64,000 bases of DNA. Source: Micromonospora siamensis (GTDB lineage: Bacteria; Actinomycetota; Actinomycetes; Mycobacteriales; Micromonosporaceae). Within the stretch, counting starts at the first letter, position 1, and every line of letters begins with the position of its first letter. The notes beneath the pieces are model-generated. The model saw only the letters and a program-made list of their open reading frames with translations. It ran no database searches and was not told the origin of the DNA. A program made the position numbers and the translations under genes. Where the stretch lies: positions 1,426,001 through 1,490,000 of the forward strand of contig NZ_LT607751.1 in the NCBI RefSeq assembly GCF_900090305.1, written 5' to 3'. Positions 1 through 7,826 of this stretch are shown piece after piece.

Positions 1-1
1 G

Positions 2-1783
2 GCGGTCGACCCGGCGTTCGTGGCCCGGCTCGCCGGTGTCACGGGCGCCGCGGTCACCCTGCTCGACGGCGACCCGGCCCGGATGGCACAGACCACCGAG
101 GCGACGGCGGTACGCGAGGCGGTGCTCGCCGCCGCCCGCCGCGCCGACGGGGAGACGGTGACGCAGACCGGGGACGGCCGGTACGTCCGCCGGATCGGAC
201 CGGCCGACGGCCAGCCGCTGCCGCTGGTGCTCTCCGTCCCCGGCGAGCGTCCCCCCGGCCTGTACGCCGCGCTGGCCGGCGCGGTGCTGATCGCCGCGCT
301 GCTGGCCGTGCTGGCGGCCGGGCGGCTGGCCCGGGTGACCACCCGGCCGCTGGTGGAGCTGGCCGGGGCGGTGGACCGGGTCGCCCGGGGCGACCTGACC
401 GCGCGGGTGCCGGTGCGCAGCCGGGACGAGATCGGCCGGCTGGCCGGGGCGTTCAACCGGATGGCCCGGGAGACCGGCACCTACGTGACGGCGCTGACCA
501 GCAGCCGGGACCAGCTGCGCGGCCACCTGGCGGTGCTCGGCGACACCCTGGCCAGCACGCACGACCTCCAGCGGATCCTGCGGGTGATCCTGCACAGCGC
601 CATCGCGGCCACCGGGGCCCGGGCCGGGGCGGTGCTGCTGCTCGACGGTGAGGGAGTGCTGGTCGGGCAGTGCGCCGAAGGGCTGGCCGGGCGGTGCCGG
701 GACGTCGAGCCGGCTTCGTTGCGGGTGCCGGTGGGCGCCGGGGTGGTGGGTGCGGTCGCCGCGACCGGGGTGGCGCAGCGGGGCCGGGTGGAGCCGTCGG
801 CGGGGTCGACGGGGGAGCCGCGCTGCGAGACGTACATCGCGGTGCCGTTCGCCACCCCCGGCGTGGCCGACCCGACCGGCCGCGGTGGCGCGGACCCGGT
901 GGGCCGGCACGGCGCGGACGCCACCGGGGCCGGCGGCGCCCTCGGGGTGCTCGCCCTCTACGACCGGGTCGGCGCGGACGAGTTCGACGACGACGACCTG
1001 GTCACCCTGCGGACCTTCGCCGGGCACGCCGCGGTGGCGGTGGAGAACGTCCGGGTGCACGAGGAGGCGCAGCGGTTGTCGCTGACCGACCCGCTGACCG
1101 GGTTGTGGAACTACCGCTACCTGCGGGAGTCGATCCGGCGGGAGGTGGAGCGGGCCAGCCGGTTCGGCCGGATGCTCAGCGTCCTGGCGCTGGACCTGGA
1201 CCGGTTCAAGGACGTCAACGACACCTGGGGGCACGCGGCCGGGGACACCGTGCTGGCCGAGTTCGCCCGCCGGGTCCGCGGCGAGATCCGCGAGGTCGAC
1301 CTGGCCTTCCGGCAGGGCGGCGAGGAGTTCGTGCTGCTGCTGCCGGAGACCGACGCGCGGGGGGCCACGATCGTCGCGGAACGCCTCGGCGCGGTGGTCC
1401 GGGACAGCCCGATCCCGGTCGACGGGCACGGTGGCGCGCCCGTCCCGGTGCCGGTCACCGTCTCCATCGGGATCGCCGTCTACCCGGACCACGCCACCAA
1501 CGGGCAGCGGGTCCTCGACGCCGCCGACGACGCGCTCTACGCGGCGAAGGCGGCCGGCCGGGACACCTGGCGGCTGGCCGAGCCGGGGGCCCGGCCGGCC
1601 ACCGACGAGATCACCGTGCCGGCGGCGGCGAGCAGCCCAGCCGACGGCCTGCCCCGCGCCGGTACGCCCGATCCGGCGGCGGCCCGCCCCGACGCCGCGC
1701 GGGCCGGTCCGGGCGGCGCCGCCCCGGCTCCGGGCGGCGCGTCTTCCGGTCCTCACCCGCCGCGGCAGAGCCGTGGCCGATAG
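2..1783 (+). CDS. Diguanylate cyclase with HAMP, GAF and GGDEF domains (5' end outside window)
   Basis: Predicted to make cyclic di-GMP from two GTP at the membrane. The frame is open to the left edge, so the N-terminal sensor is missing; the GTG at 20 is only the first start codon inside the window. Counted from it: a membrane helix at about 79-100, a HAMP linker (DEIGRLAGAFNRM), a GAF domain at about 175-345 and a GGDEF domain from about 352 (LTDPLTGLWNYRYL). The active loop is GGEEF near residue 433. REVD lies five residues before it, matching the RxxD product-inhibition site, so the enzyme should be active and feedback-controlled. It ends in a Pro/Ala-rich tail of about 60 residues. The signal sensed is unknown. 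Its TAG stop forms part of the galU promoter. Confidence 0.9.
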   Translation, partial: AVDPAFVARLAGVTGAAVTLLDGDPARMAQTTEATAVREAVLAAARRADGETVTQTGDGRYVRRIGPADGQPLPLVLSVPGERPPGLYAALAGAVLIAALLAVLAAGRLARVTTRPLVELAGAVDRVARGDLTARVPVRSRDEIGRLAGAFNRMARETGTYVTALTSSRDQLRGHLAVLGDTLASTHDLQRILRVILHSAIAATGARAGAVLLLDGEGVLVGQCAEGLAGRCRDVEPASLRVPVGAGVVGAVAATGVAQRGRVEPSAGSTGEPRCETYIAVPFATPGVADPTGRGGADPVGRHGADATGAGGALGVLALYDRVGADEFDDDDLVTLRTFAGHAAVAVENVRVHEEAQRLSLTDPLTGLWNYRYLRESIRREVERASRFGRMLSVLALDLDRFKDVNDTWGHAAGDTVLAEFARRVRGEIREVDLAFRQGGEEFVLLLPETDARGATIVAERLGAVVRDSPIPVDGHGGAPVPVPVTVSIGIAVYPDHATNGQRVLDAADDALYAAKAAGRDTWRLAEPGARPATDEITVPAAASSPADGLPRAGTPDPAAARPDAARAGPGGAAPAPGGASSGPHPPRQSRGR

Positions 1784-1786
1784 TCT
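1781..1786 (+). promoter_or_regulatory. -10 box of galU, leaderless geometry
   Basis: TAGTCT lies six bases before the galU ATG and its first three bases are the stop codon of the upstream cyclase. No Shine-Dalgarno sequence precedes the ATG. A TANNNT box this close implies that transcription starts at or next to the start codon. Inference from spacing only. Confidence 0.55.
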
Positions 1787-1792
1787 CGCGAC

Positions 1793-2746
1793 ATGTCGGA
1801 GCACTCAGTGAACCCCTCAGCGACCGCCGCAGCCGGTCGTCCACGCGCGGTCAAGGCCGTGATCCCGGCCGCCGGCCTGGCCACCCGCTTCCTGCCGGCC
1901 ACCAAGGCGGTGCCCAAGGAGTTGCTCCCGGTGGTCGACCGCCCGGTGCTCCAGTACATCGTCGAGGAGGCCACCCAGGCCGGGATCAGCGACGTGCTGC
2001 TGATCACCGGGCGGGGCAAGACGTCGATGGTGGACCACTTCGACCGCCGCCCCGACCTGGAGGAGCGGCTGGCGAAGAAGCCCGAGCTGCTGGCCGCGGT
2101 GAAGCGGACCGAGGAGCTGGCCGCGATCTACACCTGCCGGCAGCCCGAGCAGCTCGGCCTGGGCCACGCCGTCGGGTACGCCGAGTCGCACGTCGGCGAC
2201 GCGCCCTTCGCGGTGCTGCTCGGCGACGAGTTCGTCAAGCCCTCCGAGCCGCTGCTGCCGGCCATGCTGGAGCTGCAGGCCCGCACCGGCGGCGTCGTGC
2301 TCGCCTTCTTCGAGGTCGACCCGGCGGAGACGTCCCGCTACGGCATCGCCTCGGTCGAGTCGACCGGCACCGAGTTCGAGGGCCTGGCCGAGGTGGTCAA
2401 GGTGACCGGCCTGGTGGAGAAGCCGTCCCCGGAGGAGGCCCCCAGCAACCTGGCCGTCCTCGGCCGGTACGTCCTCCCGGGCCGGATCTTCGACGCGATC
2501 CGGCGTACCGAGCCGGGCAGCGGCGGGGAGATCCAGCTGACCGACGCGATGGAGATCCTGCGCAACGAGGGCGTGCCGGTGCACGCGATCGTCTACCGGG
2601 GCACCCGCTACGACACCGGCATGCCGCTGGGCTACCTCCAGACGGTGGTGCAGATCGCCGCCGAGCGGGACGACCTCGGGCCTGAGTTCCGCAAGTGGCT
2701 GGCCGAGTTCGTCAACTCCGACGCGTCGGGCGGGCCTAGTACATGA
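1793..2746 (+). CDS. galU: UTP--glucose-1-phosphate uridylyltransferase
   Basis: Makes UDP-glucose from UTP and glucose-1-phosphate in the cytoplasm, feeding cell-wall glycans, trehalose and galactose metabolism. The 317 residues match the usual GalU length. The N-terminal nucleotide-binding signature (IPAAGLATRFLPATKAVPKE) and a metal-binding LLGDEF stretch are present. The C-terminal GTRYDTGMPLGYL motif is typical of the family. The ATG at 1793 has a -10 box six bases upstream and no ribosome-binding site. Its last bases overlap the next gene (ATGA), so the two are translationally coupled. galU followed by a MoeA-like gene, an acetyltransferase and a SepX/GlpR-like gene is conserved order in actinobacteria (Rv0993-Rv0996 in M. 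tuberculosis). Confidence 0.95.
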   Translation: MSEHSVNPSATAAAGRPRAVKAVIPAAGLATRFLPATKAVPKELLPVVDRPVLQYIVEEATQAGISDVLLITGRGKTSMVDHFDRRPDLEERLAKKPELLAAVKRTEELAAIYTCRQPEQLGLGHAVGYAESHVGDAPFAVLLGDEFVKPSEPLLPAMLELQARTGGVVLAFFEVDPAETSRYGIASVESTGTEFEGLAEVVKVTGLVEKPSPEEAPSNLAVLGRYVLPGRIFDAIRRTEPGSGGEIQLTDAMEILRNEGVPVHAIVYRGTRYDTGMPLGYLQTVVQIAAERDDLGPEFRKWLAEFVNSDASGGPST

Positions 2747-4056
2747 CCGCGACGGCCGACGCCGAGGCGGCCGCGAACGAGTTGACGCCGCTCGCCGACT
2801 ACCTGGGCAGCGTGCTGCGCAGGTTACGCGCGCTGCCTCCGCTCGACCTCGACCTCACCCAGGCGTACGGCAACGTCCTCGCCGAGGACGTCGTCGCGCC
2901 GCACCCGTTCCCCGCGTTCGACCAGGCGGCGGTGGACGGGTACGCGGCCCGCTGGGAGGACATCTCCGGAGGGAGCCGGGGCTCGGGTTACGTCCCGGCC
3001 CCCTCCGGCGCGCCCGGTGGGCGCAGCATCCGGCTGAACGTGGTCGGCGACCTGGGCGCGGCGAGCTGGCGGCCGGTCCGGCTCACCCCGGGCTCGTGCT
3101 TCTCGGTGGCCGCCGGGGCGCCGCTGCCGATCGCCGCGGACGTGGTGGTCCCGGTGGAGTGGACCGACCAGGGCATGGCCGCGGTGGAGATCTTCCGCGC
3201 CCCCAAACGGGGGTACGGGGTGCGCCGGGCCGGTGAGGAGTTGCCCGCCGGCACCCTGCTCGCCCGCGCCGGCACGTACGTGTCGCCGGCGCTGGTCGCC
3301 GTGCTCGCCGCCACCGGCATCGGGCACGTGGTGGTCCGGCCCAGTCCCCGGGTGGTGATCGTGGCCACCGGCGACGAACTGGTCGAGGTGGGCCGGGGCA
3401 GCCAGCCGGGCCAGGTGGTGGACGCCAACTCGCACGCGCTGACCGCCGCCGCCGCCGAGGTCGGCGCGCTCGCGTACCGGGTGGGGATCTGCGACGACGA
3501 CCCGGAAGGGCTGCGTGGCCTGCTGGAGGACCAGACCCTGCGGGCCGACCTGATCATCACCACCGGCGGCACCGGCACCGGGCCGGGCGACATGGTCCGC
3601 CGGATCCTGTCCCGCCGCGAGGGCACCCGGGCCGGGCCGGTGACCTTCACCGAGGTCGCCCTCTATCCCGGTACGGCCCTGGGCTTCGGCACGGTCGGCG
3701 CCGAGGAGGTGCCGGTGGTCTGCCTGCCCGGTGAGCCGGGCGCCGCGCTGATCGGCTTCGAGGTGCTGGCCCGGCCGGCGATCAACCTGCTGGCCGGCGC
3801 CGAGCCGGTGTTCCGTCCGAGCGTGCGGGCGCACCTGCTGGAGACGATCACCTCGCCGGTGGGGCTGCGCGAGTTCCGGCCCGCGCACGTGGCGGAGCGG
3901 CGCGGCGGCGGCTACACCGTGCAGCCGCTGCCCGGCGGCCCGTTCACCCTCTCCGGGCTGGCCGAGGCGAACGGTCTCATGGTGCTCGGCGAGCGGGTCA
4001 CCACGGCGGCGGCGGGCTCCACGGTGGACGTCCTCCTGCTGGACCGGCGCCGGTGA
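2743..4056 (+). CDS. glp: MoeA/gephyrin-like protein (Glp)
   Basis: By sequence a molybdopterin molybdenumtransferase-fold protein of 437 residues. The N-terminal AFDQAAVDGYA motif, the MoCF-binding core (ATGDELVE near residue 206; TTGGTGTGPGDMV near 276) and a C-terminal barrel domain are all visible. In this gene neighbourhood the actinobacterial MoeA paralogue has been described as Glp, which binds FtsZ and works with the membrane receptor GlpR/SepX in septation. Position after galU and before a SepX-like gene favours that role over plain molybdenum cofactor synthesis, though the catalytic motifs look intact and both are possible. It overlaps galU by four bases (ATGA) and the next gene by four (GTGA). 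Confidence 0.85.
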   Translation: MTATADAEAAANELTPLADYLGSVLRRLRALPPLDLDLTQAYGNVLAEDVVAPHPFPAFDQAAVDGYAARWEDISGGSRGSGYVPAPSGAPGGRSIRLNVVGDLGAASWRPVRLTPGSCFSVAAGAPLPIAADVVVPVEWTDQGMAAVEIFRAPKRGYGVRRAGEELPAGTLLARAGTYVSPALVAVLAATGIGHVVVRPSPRVVIVATGDELVEVGRGSQPGQVVDANSHALTAAAAEVGALAYRVGICDDDPEGLRGLLEDQTLRADLIITTGGTGTGPGDMVRRILSRREGTRAGPVTFTEVALYPGTALGFGTVGAEEVPVVCLPGEPGAALIGFEVLARPAINLLAGAEPVFRPSVRAHLLETITSPVGLREFRPAHVAERRGGGYTVQPLPGGPFTLSGLAEANGLMVLGERVTTAAAGSTVDVLLLDRRR

Positions 4057-4697
4057 GCTGGTTGCGGCGGCCGGCGGGGTGGCCGGTGGAGCTGGCCGAC
4101 GGGCCGGTGCTGCTGCGGCCGTACCGGCGGTCGGACGCGGTGGCCTGGTCGGAGGTACGCCGGGCGAACCAGGCCTGGTTGTCCCCCTGGGAGTCGCATC
4201 TGCCGGGTGGTTGGGACGAGATGAACTCCCCGGCCGCGTTCCGTTGGGTCCACAAGGACCAGCGGCGGTCGGCGCGTACCGGTGAGGGGATGCCGTTCGC
4301 GGTCTGCCTGCGCGAGGGCGGCCGGGAGCGGCTGGTCGGGCACCTGAACGTGGGCAGCATCGTGCGCCGCGCGTTCTGCTCCGGCTACGTGGGCTACTGG
4401 GTGGACTCCCGGGTGGCCGGTCAGGGCGTGATCCCCACCGCGATGGCGCTCGCCGTCGACCACGCCTTCGGGCCGGGCGGCCTGCACCGGATCGAGGTGA
4501 ACATCCGGCCGGAGAACCGACCGTCCCGGCGGGTGGTGGAGAAGCTGGGCTTCCGCGAGGAGTCGTACCACGTGCGGTACATGCACATCGACGGCGCCTG
4601 GCGTGACCACATCGGATACGCGATGACCAGCGAAGAAGTCGCCGCGGAGGGTGGCCTGCTGGCCCGTTGGCACCGGGTGCGCAACCTCGCGGGGTGA
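4053..4697 (+). CDS. GNAT N-acetyltransferase, RimJ/RimL type
   Basis: A 214-residue acetyl-CoA-dependent acetyltransferase of the Acetyltransf_3 group, which modifies protein N-termini or small amines. The family start (VLLRPYRRSDAVAWSEVR), the acetyl-CoA loop region (YWVDSRVAGQGVIPTA) and the C-terminal NIRPENRPSRRVVEKLGF motif are clear. It starts at a GTG overlapping the glp stop codon (GTGA), so it is cotranslated with glp. The same position is held by the rimJ-annotated gene Rv0995 in M. tuberculosis. The substrate is unknown; its place between glp and the SepX/GlpR-like gene makes a division-related protein a reasonable guess, not a result. Confidence 0.88.
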   Translation: MSWLRRPAGWPVELADGPVLLRPYRRSDAVAWSEVRRANQAWLSPWESHLPGGWDEMNSPAAFRWVHKDQRRSARTGEGMPFAVCLREGGRERLVGHLNVGSIVRRAFCSGYVGYWVDSRVAGQGVIPTAMALAVDHAFGPGGLHRIEVNIRPENRPSRRVVEKLGFREESYHVRYMHIDGAWRDHIGYAMTSEEVAAEGGLLARWHRVRNLAG

Positions 4698-4882
4698 AGC
4701 GGCCCACCCTGGCGTTCCCGGCGCGGCGCGCTGTCATCCGCGTCGGCGGCCCGTAACCTCAAGTGACTGCAAGCTGTGGCAAGCGCTGCCGCGCCGCACG
4801 ATCTGCGCCGTAAACGACGGTCAGCGGAAGAAGTTGCGGCCGAGCGGCGCTCGCCCCGAATTCGGTGACGGGAGGGGTGAGG

Positions 4883-5671
4883 GTGCCGACCTCGGTGCTC
4901 CTCGCCGTCCTCGCCGCCGCCGGCCTGCTCGCCCTCGCTCCGGCGCTGGTCCGTCGGTACGACGCCACCGAGCGGCTGGTGGCGGAGCGGGCGCAGTCGA
5001 CGGCGCGGGTGCTCCAGCGTCGCCGGCGGCGTCGCACTGTCCCCGGCCGGCGACCGGTCAACCCCTCACGCGCCCTGGTTGTCACCCTCAGTGAGGATGT
5101 GACTACCGGTGGTCTTTCCGCGCCGGTCTCCGCGCCTCCCGCGCCCCGCCGGCCGAGCCGGCTGCGCGCCGTCCCGCCGGCCGACCGTCGGTCCCGTCGA
5201 CGGAACCAGCCGCCGCGCCGGCCGCACACGCCCGCCGTCTACCGCCGGCGCCGGGTGCTGGCCGCCCTGCTGCTGCTCAACTTCGTCGAGCTGATCGGCG
5301 TGGTCGCGGTCAGTCCCGGATTCTGGATCGGCTTCTCGGTCACCGTGGCCCTGCTCGGCGTCTACGTCGTCCACCTGCGCGGCCGGGCCCTCGCCGAGCG
5401 CCGTCGTCGCCGGGCCCAGGCCCGGGAGGCCGCCTGGCTGGCCGCCCGGCAGGCCGAGGTCCGCCGCGAGCAGGCCCGCCGTGCCGCCGCCCGCCGGGAG
5501 GCGCAGCGCCGGCTGGCCGCCCAGCGGGAGGCGGTCCGGCGTACGGCGATGGGGCTGGACCGGCCCACGGACCTGCCGGCGGCGGCGAACGGCGGCTCGG
5601 TGTCCTACCGGCGGGCCGGCGGGCTGCGCGGGCGGCCCTACTCGTCCGGCCGTGGCACCCACTCCGCCTGA
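4883..5671 (+). CDS. sepX: SepX/GlpR-like membrane protein
   Basis: Probable divisome membrane protein. The N terminus is a hydrophobic helix (TSVLLAVLAAAGLLALAPAL), followed by a very basic cytoplasmic segment of about 100 residues. Two closely spaced helices then run from about LAALLLLNFVELIGVV to SVTVALLGVYVVHL. The C-terminal tail of about 90 residues is Arg/Ala-rich and probably helical. This layout and the position after galU-glp-acetyltransferase match Streptomyces SepX and corynebacterial GlpR, the receptor of Glp. I start it at the GTG at 4883 because GGGAGGGG (4871-4878) is well spaced; in-frame GTGs at 4865 and 4877 would add six or two residues. Assignment is by architecture and synteny because the sequence is low in complexity. 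Confidence 0.75.
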   Translation: MPTSVLLAVLAAAGLLALAPALVRRYDATERLVAERAQSTARVLQRRRRRRTVPGRRPVNPSRALVVTLSEDVTTGGLSAPVSAPPAPRRPSRLRAVPPADRRSRRRNQPPRRPHTPAVYRRRRVLAALLLLNFVELIGVVAVSPGFWIGFSVTVALLGVYVVHLRGRALAERRRRRAQAREAAWLAARQAEVRREQARRAAARREAQRRLAAQREAVRRTAMGLDRPTDLPAAANGGSVSYRRAGGLRGRPYSSGRGTHSA

Positions 5672-5790
5672 CGCCTCATCCGCCGTCCGCGACGCCCGAC
5701 CCTGCCGCACGTGGCGTGGCCGAGACCCCGGGACTGCCCGACTTGCCGCGGGTGGGGCGGGGTGATTCGCACCGGGGGCGCGCGGTCTGT

Positions 5791-5796
5791 TAGCCT
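5791..5796 (+). promoter_or_regulatory. Candidate -10 box for tRNA-Ala
   Basis: TAGCCT lies 42 bases before the tRNA-Ala gene, the distance expected for a short tRNA leader. A small hairpin (CTGG/CCAG) lies between them. No convincing -35 is visible. Confidence 0.4.
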
Positions 5797-5838
5797 TGTC
5801 GCCGGCCCGCCTGGTGCAGCCAGGTGGGACCAAAACCG

Positions 5839-5912
5839 GGGGTTGTGGCGCAGTCCGGTAGCGCACCTCGTTCGCATCGAGGGGGTCAGGGGTTCGAATC
5901 CCCTCAACTCCA
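5839..5912 (+). tRNA. tRNA-Ala, anticodon CGC
   Basis: The 74-base cloverleaf closes fully. The acceptor stem is GGGGTTG with CAACTCC, including the G3-U70 pair that identifies alanine tRNAs. The anticodon stem CCTCG/CGAGG holds the loop TTCGCAT, so the anticodon is CGC and it reads GCG. The T arm is AGGGG-TTCGAAT-CCCCT. The discriminator base is A. CCA is not encoded (CCG follows), as is usual in actinobacteria. Confidence 0.97.
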
Positions 5913-5921
5913 CCCGAGGTC

Positions 5922-5954
5922 AAAGGCCGTCTCCGCTCAGCGGAGACGGCCTTT
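5922..5954. terminator. Bidirectional terminator after tRNA-Ala
   Basis: A perfect 15-bp stem (AAAGGCCGTCTCCGC with its complement) closes a three-base loop and ends in TTT on either strand. It can stop transcription from tRNA-Ala on the plus strand and from the convergent gene ending at 5991. Confidence 0.9.
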
Positions 5955-5990
5955 CCCATGTCCCACCGGCAGCAGAACCGCCGGCCCTGG

Positions 5991-6518
5991 TCACCCCAGT
6001 TCGGCGAGGCGTTTGATCCCGTCCAGGGTGTCCTGGATGCCGGAGCGCAGTTCGGCGAGCCGGTGCCGGACGATCGCCTCCTCGCGCTCCGGCGAGCGGT
6101 CGATCGCCAGGCTGAGGCCCGACCGGCCCGGACCGATCCGTACGCCGTGGCGGAGCCGGGTGCCGCCGGCGTCCGGGGTCAGGTCGAACCGCCAGGTGGC
6201 CGCCGGGTTCGCCGGGTCGGGCGGGCCACCACCGAACCGGCCGTCCGCGTCCACCACCGCCCAGGCCAGGGCGCTCGGGACAGTCAGCTCGACGACGTAC
6301 GAGATGGTTCGCCACTCGCCCAGGAAGGGGTGGTGGTTGTGTCCCTCGAAGCGGGTGCCCTGAGTCAGCGGGACGGTGTCGTCCAGCGGTCGTACGCGTC
6401 GCAGTTCCGGACTGAACCGGGCGGGCAGTTGGATGTCACACACCAGGTCCCACACCCGGTCCCGGTCCGCCTCGATGTGGACCTCGCACTCGGCGGTGGG
6501 GTGGTCCGCGTAGCGCAC
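5991..6518 (-). CDS. SRPBCC (START-like) superfamily protein
   Basis: A 175-residue protein resembling polyketide cyclase/dehydrase-type lipid- or ligand-binding proteins. The first strand and helix (AECEVHIEADRDRVWDLVCD) and the long C-terminal helix (LRSGIQDTLDGIKRLAELG) fit the helix-grip fold; no catalytic residue can be named. I start it at the GTG at 6518, where AAGGAGAA sits five bases upstream; the open frame continues far beyond but reads as antisense of the next gene. It lies 38 bases downstream of the ketopantoate reductase-like gene in the same direction and probably shares its transcript. It ends just before a bidirectional terminator. Ligand unknown. Confidence 0.8.
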   Translation of the reverse strand: MRYADHPTAECEVHIEADRDRVWDLVCDIQLPARFSPELRRVRPLDDTVPLTQGTRFEGHNHHPFLGEWRTISYVVELTVPSALAWAVVDADGRFGGGPPDPANPAATWRFDLTPDAGGTRLRHGVRIGPGRSGLSLAIDRSPEREEAIVRHRLAELRSGIQDTLDGIKRLAELG

Positions 6519-6556
6519 GTCGTTCTCCTTTTCGGTAGGGGCGGCAGGAGCCGCCG

Positions 6557-7492
6557 TCAGCCCCGCCCCGGCCCGAGGAGCCGCCGGGCGGAGAGTTGCT
6601 CGTAGAACATGTCGTGCGCGGGCGTGGGGACCCCGGTGGCGGCGCCCGACCGGACGACCGCCCCGGTCCACGCCTCCAACTCGGACGGTCGGCCCGCCAG
6701 GATGTCCCGTTGCAACGAGGAACGGCCCTGCTCCGGCTGCTGGTCGACGAAGTCCAGCGTGGTCCCCACGATGTCGTCCGGGAGCGCGACGCCGCGGGCC
6801 CGGGCCACGGCGTGGATCTCCCGCATCAGCGTGGTGAGCAGCTCGCGGGTGTCGGGCCGGGAGCGCAGCTCGCCGATGGTGGCGTCGGTCGCCGCGCCCA
6901 GCGTGCCGAACGGCACCACGAACAGGAACTTCGACCACAGCTCGACCCAGATGTCGGGCGGCACGTCCACCGGCACCCCCGCCCGGTCGAGGGCGCGGCG
7001 GATGCGCTCCACCCGTGGGCTGCGCCGGTTGTCCCACTCGCCGTACGTCAGCAGGCCCGGCCCGCCGACGTGCCGCACGTGGCCGGGAGCCTCGACGTTC
7101 GCGAAGACCTTCGCGGTGCCGGGCAGCACCGCCTCCCGGCCGAACCGCTCCGCCACCCGCTCCGGCGTGTCGATGCCGTTCTGCGTGGTCAGGATCGCCG
7201 TCCCGGAGCCGACCAGGGGGTCGAGCCGGTCGACGAGCGCGTCCAGCTGCCAGGTCTTCACCGCGAGGAGCACGAGATCCGCCACCCCGAGGTCGCCCGG
7301 GTCGTCGGAGGCCGGCACCGGCGGGAGTACGACGTCGCCGGCCGGGCCGTGCACCGTGAGGCCCTGCCCGCGCAGCGCCTCCAGGTGCGCGCCGCGGGCC
7401 AGGAAGCCGACCTCGTGGCCGGCCGCGGCCAACCTGCCACCGAAGTATCCGCCGATGCCTCCGGCGCCCACCACCGTCACCCGCAGAGCCAT
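6557..7492 (-). CDS. 2-dehydropantoate 2-reductase family (ApbA/PanE)
   Basis: NADPH-dependent reductase related to the enzyme that turns ketopantoate into pantoate in coenzyme A synthesis. The 311 residues match the family. The Rossmann motif is VVGAGGIGGYFGGRLA at the N terminus. The conserved VKTWQLD and TTQNGID segments (the latter being the family TxQNG) follow, with a C-terminal helical domain. Many bacteria carry several paralogues with other substrates and no pan genes are nearby, so I withhold a gene symbol. The ATG at 7492 has TAGGGT six bases upstream and no Shine-Dalgarno, suggesting a leaderless message that continues into the SRPBCC gene. Confidence 0.85.
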   Translation of the reverse strand: MALRVTVVGAGGIGGYFGGRLAAAGHEVGFLARGAHLEALRGQGLTVHGPAGDVVLPPVPASDDPGDLGVADLVLLAVKTWQLDALVDRLDPLVGSGTAILTTQNGIDTPERVAERFGREAVLPGTAKVFANVEAPGHVRHVGGPGLLTYGEWDNRRSPRVERIRRALDRAGVPVDVPPDIWVELWSKFLFVVPFGTLGAATDATIGELRSRPDTRELLTTLMREIHAVARARGVALPDDIVGTTLDFVDQQPEQGRSSLQRDILAGRPSELEAWTGAVVRSGAATGVPTPAHDMFYEQLSARRLLGPGRG

Positions 7493-7826
7493 GCCCTGAC
7501 CCTAGGCAGCGGGCCCCGACCCTGCGGTCCGGCGGACCTGGGTGGTTCGTCACAGTCACGGACCGGTCGATCAGGCCTCCTCACGGCGCTGCTGCGGCAC
7601 CACCTTCGGCTCGTCCGAGGTTGCGGGCCGGCCCGCCGGAGTGTCACCGGGAGCACGCAAAGCCGCCGCGAGGCCGCCTCCCGGACCTGGACACGACCCT
7701 GTTCCGATCAAGGCGGAACTGCGCCACACTGGGTCTGGAACCGCCCTGACCAGCAGATACGTCGGCCGGTGACCCCGCGCAGCGTCGCGCCTTCACGCAC
7801 CAGTCCAGTGATCCAGGTGGTGGCAG
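7493..7826. other. 334-base gap between divergent genes
   Basis: Apart from the -10 box at 7499-7504 I find no supported gene, RNA or repeat here. The open frame at 7542-7772 has no ribosome-binding site, and its product is Arg/Pro/Gly-rich in the manner of random high-GC sequence. The last bases hold AGGTGG, a usable Shine-Dalgarno for the gene at 7827. Confidence 0.5.
7499..7504 (-). promoter_or_regulatory. -10 box of the reductase gene, leaderless geometry
   Basis: On the minus strand TAGGGT is followed by six bases and then the ATG at 7492. No ribosome-binding site is seen. Confidence 0.5.

Noticed and set aside
670..2685. A 671-codon plus-strand open frame over the cyclase and galU
   Set aside because: It is the shifted frame of two certain genes, with no motif and Arg/Gly-rich composition.
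7542..7772. Possible 76-residue gene in the gap at 7493-7826
   Set aside because: No ribosome-binding site or close -10 box, no helix or motif, and poor third-position bias.
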